Below, piece after piece: positions 23,409-32,041 of a DNA stretch of 64,000 nt. How positions within the stretch are numbered: position 1 is the stretch's first letter; every line of letters begins with the position of its first letter. Where the stretch lies: assembly GCA_024693065.1 (NCBI GenBank), contig JAILLP010000006.1, forward strand, positions 1 to 64,000, given 5' to 3'. A program made the position numbers and the translations under genes. Source of the DNA: Paludibacteraceae bacterium. GTDB taxonomy: Bacteria; Bacteroidota; Bacteroidia; Bacteroidales; Paludibacteraceae. The notes beneath the pieces are model-generated. The model saw only the letters and a list, made by a program, of their open reading frames with translations. It did no database searches and had not been told where the DNA came from.

Positions 23409-25490
23409 TTACTTGTTTTTCTTCTCCTTCTCCTTTTCTTTCTCCTTCTCCTTTTGCTTGTCCATGAGAGGCTTAAACTCGTGAGGAACAGTGCCACCCA
23501 CCAGCACCACACCATCCTTCCGGTTATGTCTCATCAACATGAAACTGCTGTTGTAGTATCCTCCGTTCTCGAATTTATTGAAGAAGAAGTGAGACTGCAG
23601 ACCGTTCAAGCGAATTTTGTTCATGCCATGCTCGAAGTCATGTCCATACTTGGAGATCGCCTCGGCGAGGTACATCACGACATCATAGCCCAACATGCCA
23701 TATTGCGGTTGGCTGTTCACCGGCTCCGCATTGTAGTATTTCCTGAATTGTTTTAGGTAATTTATCACCTGAGGGTCTTCGAAGTCCGTGTAGAAAGGCG
23801 TGACGATGTACGTGTTCAAGAGGAACAGATCTTTTGCGATGCTTGGATAACTCTGCCACTCCGAGAAGCCGAAGATGGAAACCTCTTTCTTGTCCGTATT
23901 CATCATGTTCACCATCGGGAGCACCTGGCTCAAGGATACCTGATTGGAGGTCAATGGCACCACAATGTTCTCCTTGTGGGCTACCAACTGCGTCCTTATA
24001 GTAGACAAAGTGCTGAAATTCACTGAATTGAAGTTTATCTTTTGTGCTTTCAGCATTGCGGCCAGCGTATCACCGAACTCATTTTTATCGTTTTTAGAAT
24101 TATTGAAACGCACCAACACGATGTTTTTGTCGGAGAAATTCTTGATGAAGAGATCCGCCATCAAGTAGTTCAATTGGTTGAGCGGCGTATTCACTTGGAA
24201 GATGTTCGGATTAGAGACCGTCTCCTCCGATTTGGATGAGAAAGGAATCACCATCTTCACATCGTGCAACTTCGTGTATTCGGACATCGCCTTGATTTGC
24301 CCCGTATAAGCAGGACCCATCATGAAATCCAGTTTCTCGATGTCGCGGTTCTCCAATAATTTATTCATATCGGCCTCAGTCTCGCCAGAGTCGAATATGT
24401 TCATGTTGAAGGAAATACCTGTCTTACGCAAGCTATCCATCGCCAGCAAGGCACCCTGGTAGAACTCGAGGAATTTGTCCATGTTACCATCGATTTGGCT
24501 TGTCTCAGAGTATTTGCTAAACTGGAACGGAAGGACGAGCGCCATGTTGATCTCCTTTTTCGGTGTCGTTTGAGGCACGAAGACCACGGCAGGAGTCGAA
24601 TCGACCGCAGCAGTGTCAACCTGCGCCGCATCCGCCAATTGGGCCGTGTTATCCTTGTTCTGTTGTACCCCGACAGATGGAGGGATAATCAACACCATAT
24701 TAGCCTTCAAACCGTCCGCTGCCTTAGGGTTCAGGCGGAGCACCTCTTCCTGTGTGACACCATACTCATGGCAAATGCTGAAAAGCGTCTCGCCCTTCTT
24801 CACATTATGGTATTTGAACGTTTTAGGAGTTTTATTCTCTACGGAATTCTCCGTCAAGGCAGTGTTGGCGTGTACAGGAGGAATGATTAGTTTCTGGCCC
24901 ACCTTCACACCATCCTTCACATCCGGATTCAAACGGATAATCTCCTCAGAGGTGATACCATATTCACGGCAGATGCCATAGAGCGTTTCCCCCTTTTTCA
25001 CCTCCCGGATCACGAACGAAGGCTTCGTCTCCTTCTTCACCTTCGGCAACGTGTCGCTCACCGTCATGTTCTGGCCCGTGATGGTCTTCTTTGTAGGAAT
25101 CTTGATTTCCGTGCCATATTTCAGCCCGTCCGTCTTTAACGAAGGGTTGAGCGCATATAAATCGTCGTAAGTGACGTCATATTTCTTAGACAATGAGTAA
25201 AGCGTCTCTTTCTTGTCCACCACATGCGTGATGTAGGAATCCGCCTTCACTGGAATTAGGATGGTCGAGTTCAACGTCAAGCCGTTCTCCGTACCTGGGT
25301 TCACGGACTTGATCTCCTCCTCCGTCACACCGAATTTTTTTGATATGGAATAGAAACCTTCACTTTTCTGTACCACATACTCGTAATACTGCTTGCCGTT
25401 AATTTCTTTCTTGGGATAATTCAAGTCAACAGACCATGCTGAAATGACCATGGAAGAGCAAGCTATCACACTACATAAAAATTTCCTCAT
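23409..25490 (-). CDS. LysM protein fused to a periplasmic-binding-protein-like domain
   Basis: A 693-residue exported protein: signal peptide, then four LysM modules (YYEYVVQKSEGFYSISKKFGVTEEEI, YITHVVDKKETLYSLSKKYDV, SFVIREVKKGETLYGICREYGI, FKYHNVKKGETLFSICHEYGV) over about residues 30-270 that bind peptidoglycan, a linker, and a type-1 periplasmic-binding-like fold (about 310-670; INMALVLPFQFSKYS, FLEFYQGALLAMDSLRKTGISFNMNIFDSGETEADM, DFMMGPAYTGQIKAMSEY, VNTPLNQLNYLMADLFIK). It ends in a Lys/Glu run. The ligand is unknown. No permease is near, so it probably senses or scaffolds rather than feeds an ABC importer. ATG 25490 gives a proper signal peptide. Operon with the downstream beta-barrel gene. 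Confidence 0.88.
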   Translation of the reverse strand: MRKFLCSVIACSSMVISAWSVDLNYPKKEINGKQYYEYVVQKSEGFYSISKKFGVTEEEIKSVNPGTENGLTLNSTILIPVKADSYITHVVDKKETLYSLSKKYDVTYDDLYALNPSLKTDGLKYGTEIKIPTKKTITGQNMTVSDTLPKVKKETKPSFVIREVKKGETLYGICREYGITSEEIIRLNPDVKDGVKVGQKLIIPPVHANTALTENSVENKTPKTFKYHNVKKGETLFSICHEYGVTQEEVLRLNPKAADGLKANMVLIIPPSVGVQQNKDNTAQLADAAQVDTAAVDSTPAVVFVPQTTPKKEINMALVLPFQFSKYSETSQIDGNMDKFLEFYQGALLAMDSLRKTGISFNMNIFDSGETEADMNKLLENRDIEKLDFMMGPAYTGQIKAMSEYTKLHDVKMVIPFSSKSEETVSNPNIFQVNTPLNQLNYLMADLFIKNFSDKNIVLVRFNNSKNDKNEFGDTLAAMLKAQKINFNSVNFSTLSTIRTQLVAHKENIVVPLTSNQVSLSQVLPMVNMMNTDKKEVSIFGFSEWQSYPSIAKDLFLLNTYIVTPFYTDFEDPQVINYLKQFRKYYNAEPVNSQPQYGMLGYDVVMYLAEAISKYGHDFEHGMNKIRLNGLQSHFFFNKFENGGYYNSSFMLMRHNRKDGVVLVGGTVPHEFKPLMDKQKEKEKEKEKEKKNK

Positions 25491-25511
25491 AATATCTAAA
25501 AACTTGAGTTG

Positions 25512-25519
25512 CAAATTTA
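25512..25519 (-). promoter_or_regulatory. candidate -7 box (TAAATTTG on -) for the LysM operon
   Basis: The - strand reads TAAATTTG, a TAnnTTTG match, 22 nt before the ATG at 25490. No CAAA (TTTG on -) is at the proper -33 position. Confidence 0.4.
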
Positions 25520-25580
25520 CATAAATATTTCAAAATTCCCTTGAATATTTGTAATATTGCACTCAATTTGTAAATGATAA

Positions 25581-26957
25581 ATGATGAAACGTAGGATTCT
25601 ATTTTTGTTGATTTCTTTTTTCGCTGCGGCGAACAGTTTTTCCGGCACTTTCTCCATAACAGAAGGAAAAGGTTTTGTTAGTGGTAAGAAAGCGGATTAT
25701 ATGATATTCGAGAAAGTTAGCAAAGGTTCTTTCTCTTTTTCGACGGATAGTTTTGCTTTGAGAGGACTGAAATGCTATAAAATCACTTTGGGGGAAGATA
25801 AAATCGACTCTTTGCTCCTTAAAACGGACGAATATACATTATCGACTGATTCTCAGACGGTAACGTTTGGTAATTTATCTGCGAATACGGGATATTTAAT
25901 TCAATATAAAGATTATTCGTACGGTGAAGAGCTCGATTCATACGCCTACACATGCGTGGTGGAGTTCAAACCGTTGCAATCTGTATCTTTCCCTAAGGAT
26001 ACGGTCATCTGTAGTGATTTGGAACTTGCGGTTGAGCCTGTCATGGAATATTTCAACGAATATGGTAATGTGAAAAAAATCAGCCGTACGCTCTCCGTGA
26101 AATATAAGAGTTTCCTTTTGAAAGGAGAATTCCCTTCTGAGGAAGAGGTTGTAGAGGAAAAGGATGGGACGAGTTCTATCCTATTGAGTGAGATGCCTTA
26201 TGTGAACACGGATTTTGAGGTGACTGACCTTATGGCTAAGAATGATTTGAAGTTGAACCTCCAGCCAATTGTCACGGATACGTTCTATTCACAGGCTGTG
26301 GTGGCCTATCCATACATGGAAACCCGTTCCAAATATGAGCATGAAGGTGATGATGGAACGGATAGCACGCTTCATTTCTACGCTACAATTGAGGAGGCAA
26401 AAAGTAACGTCTCCAAGTTCCGTCAGTCAGCTACATTGGTTCTGAATCTATATAGCTATCCTAATGATATGGTCAACCACTACGAGTGGGCATTCGCTGA
26501 GGGTGAAAGGGCGAAAGCCGGTGATTTCCAGGGTGCATATACCTATTTTGGAAAGGATATTAACTCTTTTGAAATAAGTGAACCGACCTTACATTGCATC
26601 GAGTTGACGGTGAGCAACATTCGTAACGACAGCGTCTGCGAACATAAGTCCTACGCTTGCCTGCAGATCGCCAAGTCTCAACTCTACGTGCCGAACGCCT
26701 TCACCCCTAACGGTGACAATATAAATGATGAATTCAGGGTTGGCTACCGCTCCATCGAATCGTTCGAGATCTCCATCTACGACCAATGGGGAAGACGGGT
26801 CTACAAATCCGACGATATTACGAGGGGCTGGGATGGCACATTCCGAGGAGACAAAGCCTCCATCGGCGCTTACTACTATGTCATCAAGGCAAAGGGAACA
26901 GACGGTGAGGAATACCTGAGAAAGGGTACTATTAGCTTGATTAGGTCGAAGGAATAG
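25581..26957 (+). CDS. T9SS cargo with gliding-motility-associated C-terminal domain
   Basis: A 458-residue secreted protein. It has a signal peptide (KRRILFLLISFFAAANSFSG), a beta-rich middle of unknown family, and a C-terminal CHU_C/type B T9SS sorting domain of about 85 residues (LYVPNAFTPNGDNINDEFRVG, FEISIYDQWGRRVYKSDD, GWDGTFRG, GAYYYVIKAKGTDG, KGTISLIR). That domain directs export by the type IX system and surface attachment or release. The gene is divergent from the LysM operon. A role in adhesion is possible but not indicated by the middle region. Confidence 0.9.
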   Translation: MMKRRILFLLISFFAAANSFSGTFSITEGKGFVSGKKADYMIFEKVSKGSFSFSTDSFALRGLKCYKITLGEDKIDSLLLKTDEYTLSTDSQTVTFGNLSANTGYLIQYKDYSYGEELDSYAYTCVVEFKPLQSVSFPKDTVICSDLELAVEPVMEYFNEYGNVKKISRTLSVKYKSFLLKGEFPSEEEVVEEKDGTSSILLSEMPYVNTDFEVTDLMAKNDLKLNLQPIVTDTFYSQAVVAYPYMETRSKYEHEGDDGTDSTLHFYATIEEAKSNVSKFRQSATLVLNLYSYPNDMVNHYEWAFAEGERAKAGDFQGAYTYFGKDINSFEISEPTLHCIELTVSNIRNDSVCEHKSYACLQIAKSQLYVPNAFTPNGDNINDEFRVGYRSIESFEISIYDQWGRRVYKSDDITRGWDGTFRGDKASIGAYYYVIKAKGTDGEEYLRKGTISLIRSKE

Positions 26958-27001
26958 GTCCTAGGTTTTAGACTTTAGAAGACGTTAGACACTAAATGTT
27001 A

Positions 27002-27013
27002 GACGCTAGCGTC
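27002..27013. repeat. 12-bp perfect palindrome GACGCTAGCGTC
   Basis: It lies between convergent genes, within a stretch where TTAGAC recurs several times (26970-27010). Possibly a terminator hairpin or degraded repeat; no T-run follows. Confidence 0.4.
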
Positions 27014-27020
27014 CTCCTAA

Positions 27021-27046
27021 TTCATAATTGACTACGTCGAACTGAC
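27021..27046. repeat. 26-bp dispersed repeat, copy 1 (convergent gene ends)
   Basis: A 26-bp sequence (starting TTCATAATTGACTACG, ending CGAACTGAC) that recurs exactly at 52800-52825. Both copies are in gaps between convergent genes and are surrounded by AATTCATAATT-type text. Confidence 0.8.
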
Positions 27047-27066
27047 ATTTCTTAATTCATAATTTT

Positions 27067-28497
27067 CTACATTCCCCTTCCGGAAACGACGGTTTTGACA
27101 GTGTAAATCAATATCTTCAAATCGACTAAAAGAGAGATATTCTCCAAGTAGATGATGTCATATTGTAGACGCTCGATCATTTTGTCCACGTCTGTCGCAT
27201 ACCCATATTTCACCATACCCCAAGAGGTGATGCCAGGCTTCACCTTGTGCACAATGCCGTAGTAAGGCACCTTTTGCGCTATCTGCGCCTCATAATACGG
27301 ACGTTCCGGTCTTGGTCCCACGATAGACATATCTCCCTTCAGCACATTGATGAACTGAGGCAGCTCGTCGATACGGAACCGTCTGAGAATACGGCCTATC
27401 TTCGTGATTCGCTGGTCATCGCTCGAAGCCAATTGCGGACCAGCCTCCTCCGCATTGCATACCATGGTCCTGAACTTCAGGATGTGAAACAACTTACCGT
27501 GCACCCCCACTCGCTCCTGCATGTAGAACACAGGTCCGTCGGACGTGAGTTTGATAAGGAGCGACAATATCAGGCAGAAAGGGGAAACCAGTACAATGAC
27601 AATGCATGAGAAAATGATGTCGAAAAGGCGTTTGAGGTTCTTCTCAAACTCGTTCATCCGCACATCCATCGCGCTGACGAGCGGTGCGCCGAAAATAGAG
27701 GTCATACGCACTCCACCTATCAGGTAGTCATATAGTTGCGGAGCCACCCTCACCGTCACATCATGGTAGTATAGGATATTGAAGATAGGCAGCAAGGCAT
27801 TCCTGTCGTTATTGTCCAGCGCAATTATCACCTCTTCGATCTGATTCACTTCTATGATATTGTTCAATTGGGACATATCCCCCAATATGAGTGAGCCGTC
27901 GACCTCCATATGCTCCTCGCAGGATACGAATCCGTTGATGAAATTGCCCGAAGAGAGCTTCATGGATTGTAATTGCTCATAAATCTGCCTTGCCTTCTCT
28001 CCCGTGCCGATGATAATGGTGTTGAAACCGATGGTCCGGTTGTGGATCCTTTCGGTCGTCTTCCTCGTGATCATATACCGGAAGAGATATACCACAGAGA
28101 AATAAATGAAGAACAGGACGATAAACGACAGATAATAATCCTTATAGCTGATGACAGGGTCGTTCAGCAACAAGAGGAAGAAGAGTATCGTACAACCGAT
28201 CAGTGTGCTGAGGAATGTCTGGGCGAACTCTTGAAGGCGTGATTTCAGGAAGGGTTTGTTGTAGTATCCCGAAACCCAGAAAATGAAAAGCCAGAAGAAG
28301 GGTATTCCGATGATCAGTTTCTCGAAGTTGTAGATGGGCGAAAACAGTTGTATCTCCCGCACCACATTCGATTCGATCTCTACTCTTCGGAAAAAGAAGA
28401 AGAGTGCCCAGGCTAATAAGACTGCCACCACATCAAATAGGATGTACTTGATGCGCTGCATTTTCTTGCTGCCGTGGTTCCTCTTGTTCTGTTCCAT
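27067..28497 (-). CDS. polyprenyl glycosylphosphotransferase (WcaJ/WbaP-like)
   Basis: A 476-residue membrane enzyme that starts surface polysaccharide synthesis by moving a sugar-1-phosphate to undecaprenyl phosphate. About four N-terminal membrane helices (about 17-130), a CoA-binding/NAD-like middle domain (FNTIIIGTGEKARQIYEQLQ) and the catalytic C-terminus: one reentrant helix (KRLFDIIFSCIVIVLVSPF), VFYMQERVG, FKFRTM (here LKFRTM), RRFRIDELPQFINVLKGDMSIVGPRPE. It is the last gene of a seven-gene - strand run, 2 nt after tsaC. No other capsule genes are near, so its pathway lies elsewhere in the genome. Confidence 0.92.
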   Translation of the reverse strand: MEQNKRNHGSKKMQRIKYILFDVVAVLLAWALFFFFRRVEIESNVVREIQLFSPIYNFEKLIIGIPFFWLFIFWVSGYYNKPFLKSRLQEFAQTFLSTLIGCTILFFLLLLNDPVISYKDYYLSFIVLFFIYFSVVYLFRYMITRKTTERIHNRTIGFNTIIIGTGEKARQIYEQLQSMKLSSGNFINGFVSCEEHMEVDGSLILGDMSQLNNIIEVNQIEEVIIALDNNDRNALLPIFNILYYHDVTVRVAPQLYDYLIGGVRMTSIFGAPLVSAMDVRMNEFEKNLKRLFDIIFSCIVIVLVSPFCLILSLLIKLTSDGPVFYMQERVGVHGKLFHILKFRTMVCNAEEAGPQLASSDDQRITKIGRILRRFRIDELPQFINVLKGDMSIVGPRPERPYYEAQIAQKVPYYGIVHKVKPGITSWGMVKYGYATDVDKMIERLQYDIIYLENISLLVDLKILIYTVKTVVSGRGM

Positions 28498-28499
28498 TC

Positions 28500-29072
28500 T
28501 TACTCTCTGATGATGGTGACTACTCCACCCTTGCCCAGCTTGATGATGGAGGAAGGCGTGGACGATGTCTTCTCATCCTGCCTGTATGACACGATGTAGT
28601 CGACACCCGCTTTGATGACTTCGCTGACCTCCGAGAAGTTGTGTGGAGAGGGTTCCCCGCTTATGTTAGCGGACGTGGAGACGATCGGAATGCGGAACTC
28701 CTCGCACAGTTTCTTGGAGAAGGCCTCGTTCGTGATACGGATACCCACGCTTCCGTCCTCCGCTATCAGGTTGGGCGCTAGGTTCTTGGCGCCGTCGTAG
28801 ATGATGGTCAGCGGTTTGTCGGCACACTCCACCAGGCTATAGGCCACTTCCGGCACCTCGTCCACCACCCGCTCCACTCTGAAGATGCTATCGGTGAGCA
28901 CCAACATGGACTTGGCGTCCGAACGGTGCTTCAGCTCGAATATGCGCTTCACGGCAGCCTCATTCGTGGCGTCGCAACCTAATCCCCAGATCGTGTCGGT
29001 CGGGTACAATATGATGCCACCGGCTTTCAACGTCTTGAGGGCGTTTTTTATGTCTTCCTTGAAATCTTCCAT
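28500..29072 (-). CDS. tsaC: threonylcarbamoyl-AMP synthase (Sua5/YrdC)
   Basis: A 190-residue YrdC-domain protein that makes threonylcarbamoyl-AMP from threonine, bicarbonate and ATP for the t6A37 modification of ANN-decoding tRNAs. Family motifs: GGIILYPTDTIWGLGCDA, KHRSDAKSM, PLTIIYDGA, GIRI, PIVSTSANISGEP. The single-domain length means it lacks the Sua5 C-terminal domain. Its start is 1 nt after the uvrA stop and its stop 2 nt before the next gene, so it is read in the operon. Confidence 0.93.
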   Translation of the reverse strand: MEDFKEDIKNALKTLKAGGIILYPTDTIWGLGCDATNEAAVKRIFELKHRSDAKSMLVLTDSIFRVERVVDEVPEVAYSLVECADKPLTIIYDGAKNLAPNLIAEDGSVGIRITNEAFSKKLCEEFRIPIVSTSANISGEPSPHNFSEVSEVIKAGVDYIVSYRQDEKTSSTPSSIIKLGKGGVVTIIRE

Positions 29073-29073
29073 G

Positions 29074-31884
29074 TCAATTCAATTTATTCTTCAAAAATTC
29101 CGCCGTATATGAATCCTTGCATTTCACGAGTTCCTCCGGAGTTCCCTCGAAGACGAGCTTTCCGCCCGCATCTCCGCCCTCCGGACCGATGTCGATGATA
29201 TGGTCCGCACATTTGATCACGTCCAGATCATGCTCGATGATGATGACGGTATGACCGTTCGCCACCAATGCGTTGAAGGCTTTCATCAGTGTCTTTATAT
29301 CGTGGAAATGTAATCCTGTCGTAGGCTCGTCGAAGATGAATATCATCGGCTCAGGCTTTTCCATGCCTAATATCTCCGCCAATTTCACGCGCTGGCTCTC
29401 ACCTCCAGAGAGCGTGTTGGAGGATTGTCCTAGCTTCACGTAGCCCAATCCGACGTCCTGCAACGTCTTCAGCTTACGGATAATCTTCTTCTCAATGGTC
29501 CCCGGTTGCTCCGAGAAGAACTCAACCGCCTGATTGACAGTCATGTTCAACACGTCGAAGATATTCTTGCCTCGGTAGAGCACCTCCAGCACATCTGGCT
29601 TGAACCGCTTGCCGTGGCAGGATTCACACTCTAGGATCAGGTCCGCCATGAACTGCATCTCCACCGTGACTGTTCCTTCGCCCTGACATTCGTCGCAACG
29701 TCCTCCCTCCACGTTGAAGGAGAATGTGGCCGCCGTGTAGCCCATCTGTTTCGCCAAAGGTTGGTCGGCGAAGAGCTTGCGGATCTCGTCGTAAGCCTTG
29801 ATGTAGGTGACTGGATTGGAACGGGACGATTTGCCTATCGGGTTTTGGTCTACGAATTCGACGTCGTGCACCAGATTCAGGCTTCCTCTCAGCGAGGAGT
29901 GCAGTCCCGGTTTGTCCGCCACACCGTCCAACGCCCTTTTCAAAGCATTGTAGAAGACGTCCTGCACAAGGGATGATTTGCCCGAACCGCTGACGCCCGT
30001 CACCACGGTGATCACATTCAGCGGGAACTTGACGTCTATGCCCTTCAGGTTGTTCTGGCGGGCACCGACCACCTCGATATAGTTGCTCCATTTCCTACGC
30101 AGGCTCGGCACTTCAATCTTGTCCGCACCCAGCAAGTATTTGATGGTATAACTCTCCTCCTGCAGTTTCTTATCGTTCAATAGGTCATCGGTCAATTGGC
30201 CTTGGAACACCACATTACCGCCCAATCGTCCCGCATTAGGGCCAATGTCGATGAGGTAATCCGCCGCCCGCATGAACTCTTCGTCATGCTCCACGACGAC
30301 AACCGTATTGCCTAGCTGCTGCAGCTTCCGTAGCACGGAGATCAGTTTATGGGTATCCCTTGGATGGAGACCGATGCTAGGCTCGTCCAGAATGTACAAG
30401 GAACCTACCAAACTACTGCTCAGTGAGGTGACCAGGTTGATGCGCTGGCTCTCTCCGCCTGACAGGGAATTGGAGAGACGGTCCATCGTCAAGTAGCCCA
30501 ACCCCACATCCATCAGGCATTGCAGCCTTAGGTTAATCTCCGTCAGCAACCGCTTGGCGATCTTCATCTCATCGTCGGTCAAGGTTAGCTCGTCAAAGAA
30601 TTTCTTCAGTTCGATGACGGACATGGAGACCAGTTCGGTGATATTCTTCCCGCCCACCTTCACATAGTTGGCGGACTCCTTCAATCGGCTACCGTTGCAG
30701 GTCGGACAGGTGGTTTTCCCCCTGAATCGGGCCAGCATGACCCTATATTGTATCTTATATTGATTCTCCTTTACGAATTCGAAGAAATCATCTATGCCAT
30801 GGAAATAGGGCGTTCCCTTCCATAGCATCCGTTTCTCCTCCGCTGTGAGGTCCGCATAGGCGGTATGGATCGGGAAGTTGACCTTCGATGCGTTGTAGAC
30901 CAGTTCGTTCAGCCACTCCGACATCTTATCACCCCGCCAGCAAATGACGGCGCCATCGTAGACGGAGCGGGATTGGTCCGGGATCACCAGGTCCTCATCA
31001 ATACCCATCACCTTACCGAAGCCTTCGCAGGTAGGACAAGCGCCATAAGGGCTGTTGAAGCTGAACATCAGGTCGGACGGTTCCTCGAATTGGATACCAT
31101 CCTCCTCGAACTGTTTCGAGAAGCGTTCCACACTCTCCTCCCCGTTCTCGTAGAATCGGACGAAACAGATGTCGCCGCCCTCTAGGAAAGCGGTCTGGAT
31201 CGAGTCCGCCAGACGGGTGCGGGTATCTGCGTCGTCACGCACGGAGAAACGGTCCACCACCAGGTTCACACGGTCGGCCTTTTCGCTCAGCTCATTGATG
31301 CGCTGGACCGCCTCGTCCATCTTAATCATCTCTCCGTCCACCTCCACACGGCTATAGCCCTGCATGCGGAAGACCTCAATCTGTTGGGCTAAGGTGCGCT
31401 CCTTCCGCAGCATGATCGGGGCGAATATGACGCCTCTGGTGCCTTCTTGTTTCGTGTAGATATAATCCACCACATCGCTCACCGTGTGTTTCTTCACCTC
31501 ACGGCCTGAGACGGGGGAATAGGTCTTTCCTATCCTGGCGAACAGGAGTTTCAGGTATTCGTATATTTCAGTGGAGGTGCCGACGGTGGAGCGCGGGTTA
31601 CGTGTGTTCACCTTCTGCTCGATCGCTATGGCGGGAGGCAGTCCCTTGATATAGTCCACCTCAGGTTTCGACATCCTGCCGAGGAATTGCCTGGCATAGG
31701 CGGAGAGGCTCTCCACATACCGCCGTTGACCCTCCGCATACAAAGTGTCGAAGGCCAAGGATGATTTGCCAGAACCGGACAGTCCCGTCACGACCACGAA
31801 CTTGTTTCTGGGGATCGTGATGTCAATCCCCTTCAAATTGTGGATATGGGCGTTTTTAACGCTGATTTCACCAATATCGGACAT
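29074..31884 (-). CDS. uvrA: excinuclease ABC subunit A
   Basis: A 936-residue UvrA, the damage sensor of nucleotide-excision repair. Two ABC ATPase modules are visible (Walker A GLSGSGKSSLAFD and GVSGSGKSSLVQD; signatures NSLSGGESQRINL and NTLSGGESQRVKL) with the zinc modules CPTC...CPTC and CDEC...CESC. The first ATP site begins at residue about 32. ATG 31884 (MSDIGEISVKNAHIHNLKGIDI) is the family start. Position in the operon is between a 40-aa gene and tsaC; uvrB and uvrC are not in the window. Confidence 0.97.
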   Translation of the reverse strand: MSDIGEISVKNAHIHNLKGIDITIPRNKFVVVTGLSGSGKSSLAFDTLYAEGQRRYVESLSAYARQFLGRMSKPEVDYIKGLPPAIAIEQKVNTRNPRSTVGTSTEIYEYLKLLFARIGKTYSPVSGREVKKHTVSDVVDYIYTKQEGTRGVIFAPIMLRKERTLAQQIEVFRMQGYSRVEVDGEMIKMDEAVQRINELSEKADRVNLVVDRFSVRDDADTRTRLADSIQTAFLEGGDICFVRFYENGEESVERFSKQFEEDGIQFEEPSDLMFSFNSPYGACPTCEGFGKVMGIDEDLVIPDQSRSVYDGAVICWRGDKMSEWLNELVYNASKVNFPIHTAYADLTAEEKRMLWKGTPYFHGIDDFFEFVKENQYKIQYRVMLARFRGKTTCPTCNGSRLKESANYVKVGGKNITELVSMSVIELKKFFDELTLTDDEMKIAKRLLTEINLRLQCLMDVGLGYLTMDRLSNSLSGGESQRINLVTSLSSSLVGSLYILDEPSIGLHPRDTHKLISVLRKLQQLGNTVVVVEHDEEFMRAADYLIDIGPNAGRLGGNVVFQGQLTDDLLNDKKLQEESYTIKYLLGADKIEVPSLRRKWSNYIEVVGARQNNLKGIDVKFPLNVITVVTGVSGSGKSSLVQDVFYNALKRALDGVADKPGLHSSLRGSLNLVHDVEFVDQNPIGKSSRSNPVTYIKAYDEIRKLFADQPLAKQMGYTAATFSFNVEGGRCDECQGEGTVTVEMQFMADLILECESCHGKRFKPDVLEVLYRGKNIFDVLNMTVNQAVEFFSEQPGTIEKKIIRKLKTLQDVGLGYVKLGQSSNTLSGGESQRVKLAEILGMEKPEPMIFIFDEPTTGLHFHDIKTLMKAFNALVANGHTVIIIEHDLDVIKCADHIIDIGPEGGDAGGKLVFEGTPEELVKCKDSYTAEFLKNKLN

Positions 31885-31915
31885 ACGATCTATTATACAT
31901 TCGTCTCTGGCCAAT

Positions 31916-32038
31916 TCATTTGGACGAAGAGGAAGGCTTGGCGCTCTTTTTCAGGAGCCCCAATTTCTTCTTCTTGAGGAATTGGGCTTTCTTCTGCTCA
32001 TACTCCTCGTATTTCTTTTCCAAATAGTTGTCAGCCAT
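31916..32038 (-). CDS. 40-residue conserved small protein
   Basis: A short frame from ATG 32038 to TGA 31916, coding 40 residues: MADNYLEKKYEEYEQ, a Lys-rich middle, and a Ser/Lys tail. It starts 3 nt after the trxB stop and ends 31 nt before uvrA, exactly filling the operon gap. I recall very similar short MADNYLE-type ORFs in other Bacteroidota, often carrying the uninformative name dehydrogenase. No function is known. The acidic-amphipathic first half followed by a basic second half suggests a helix that may bind nucleic acid or ribosome, which is speculation. Confidence 0.65.
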   Translation of the reverse strand: MADNYLEKKYEEYEQKKAQFLKKKKLGLLKKSAKPSSSSK

Positions 32039-32041
32039 GGC

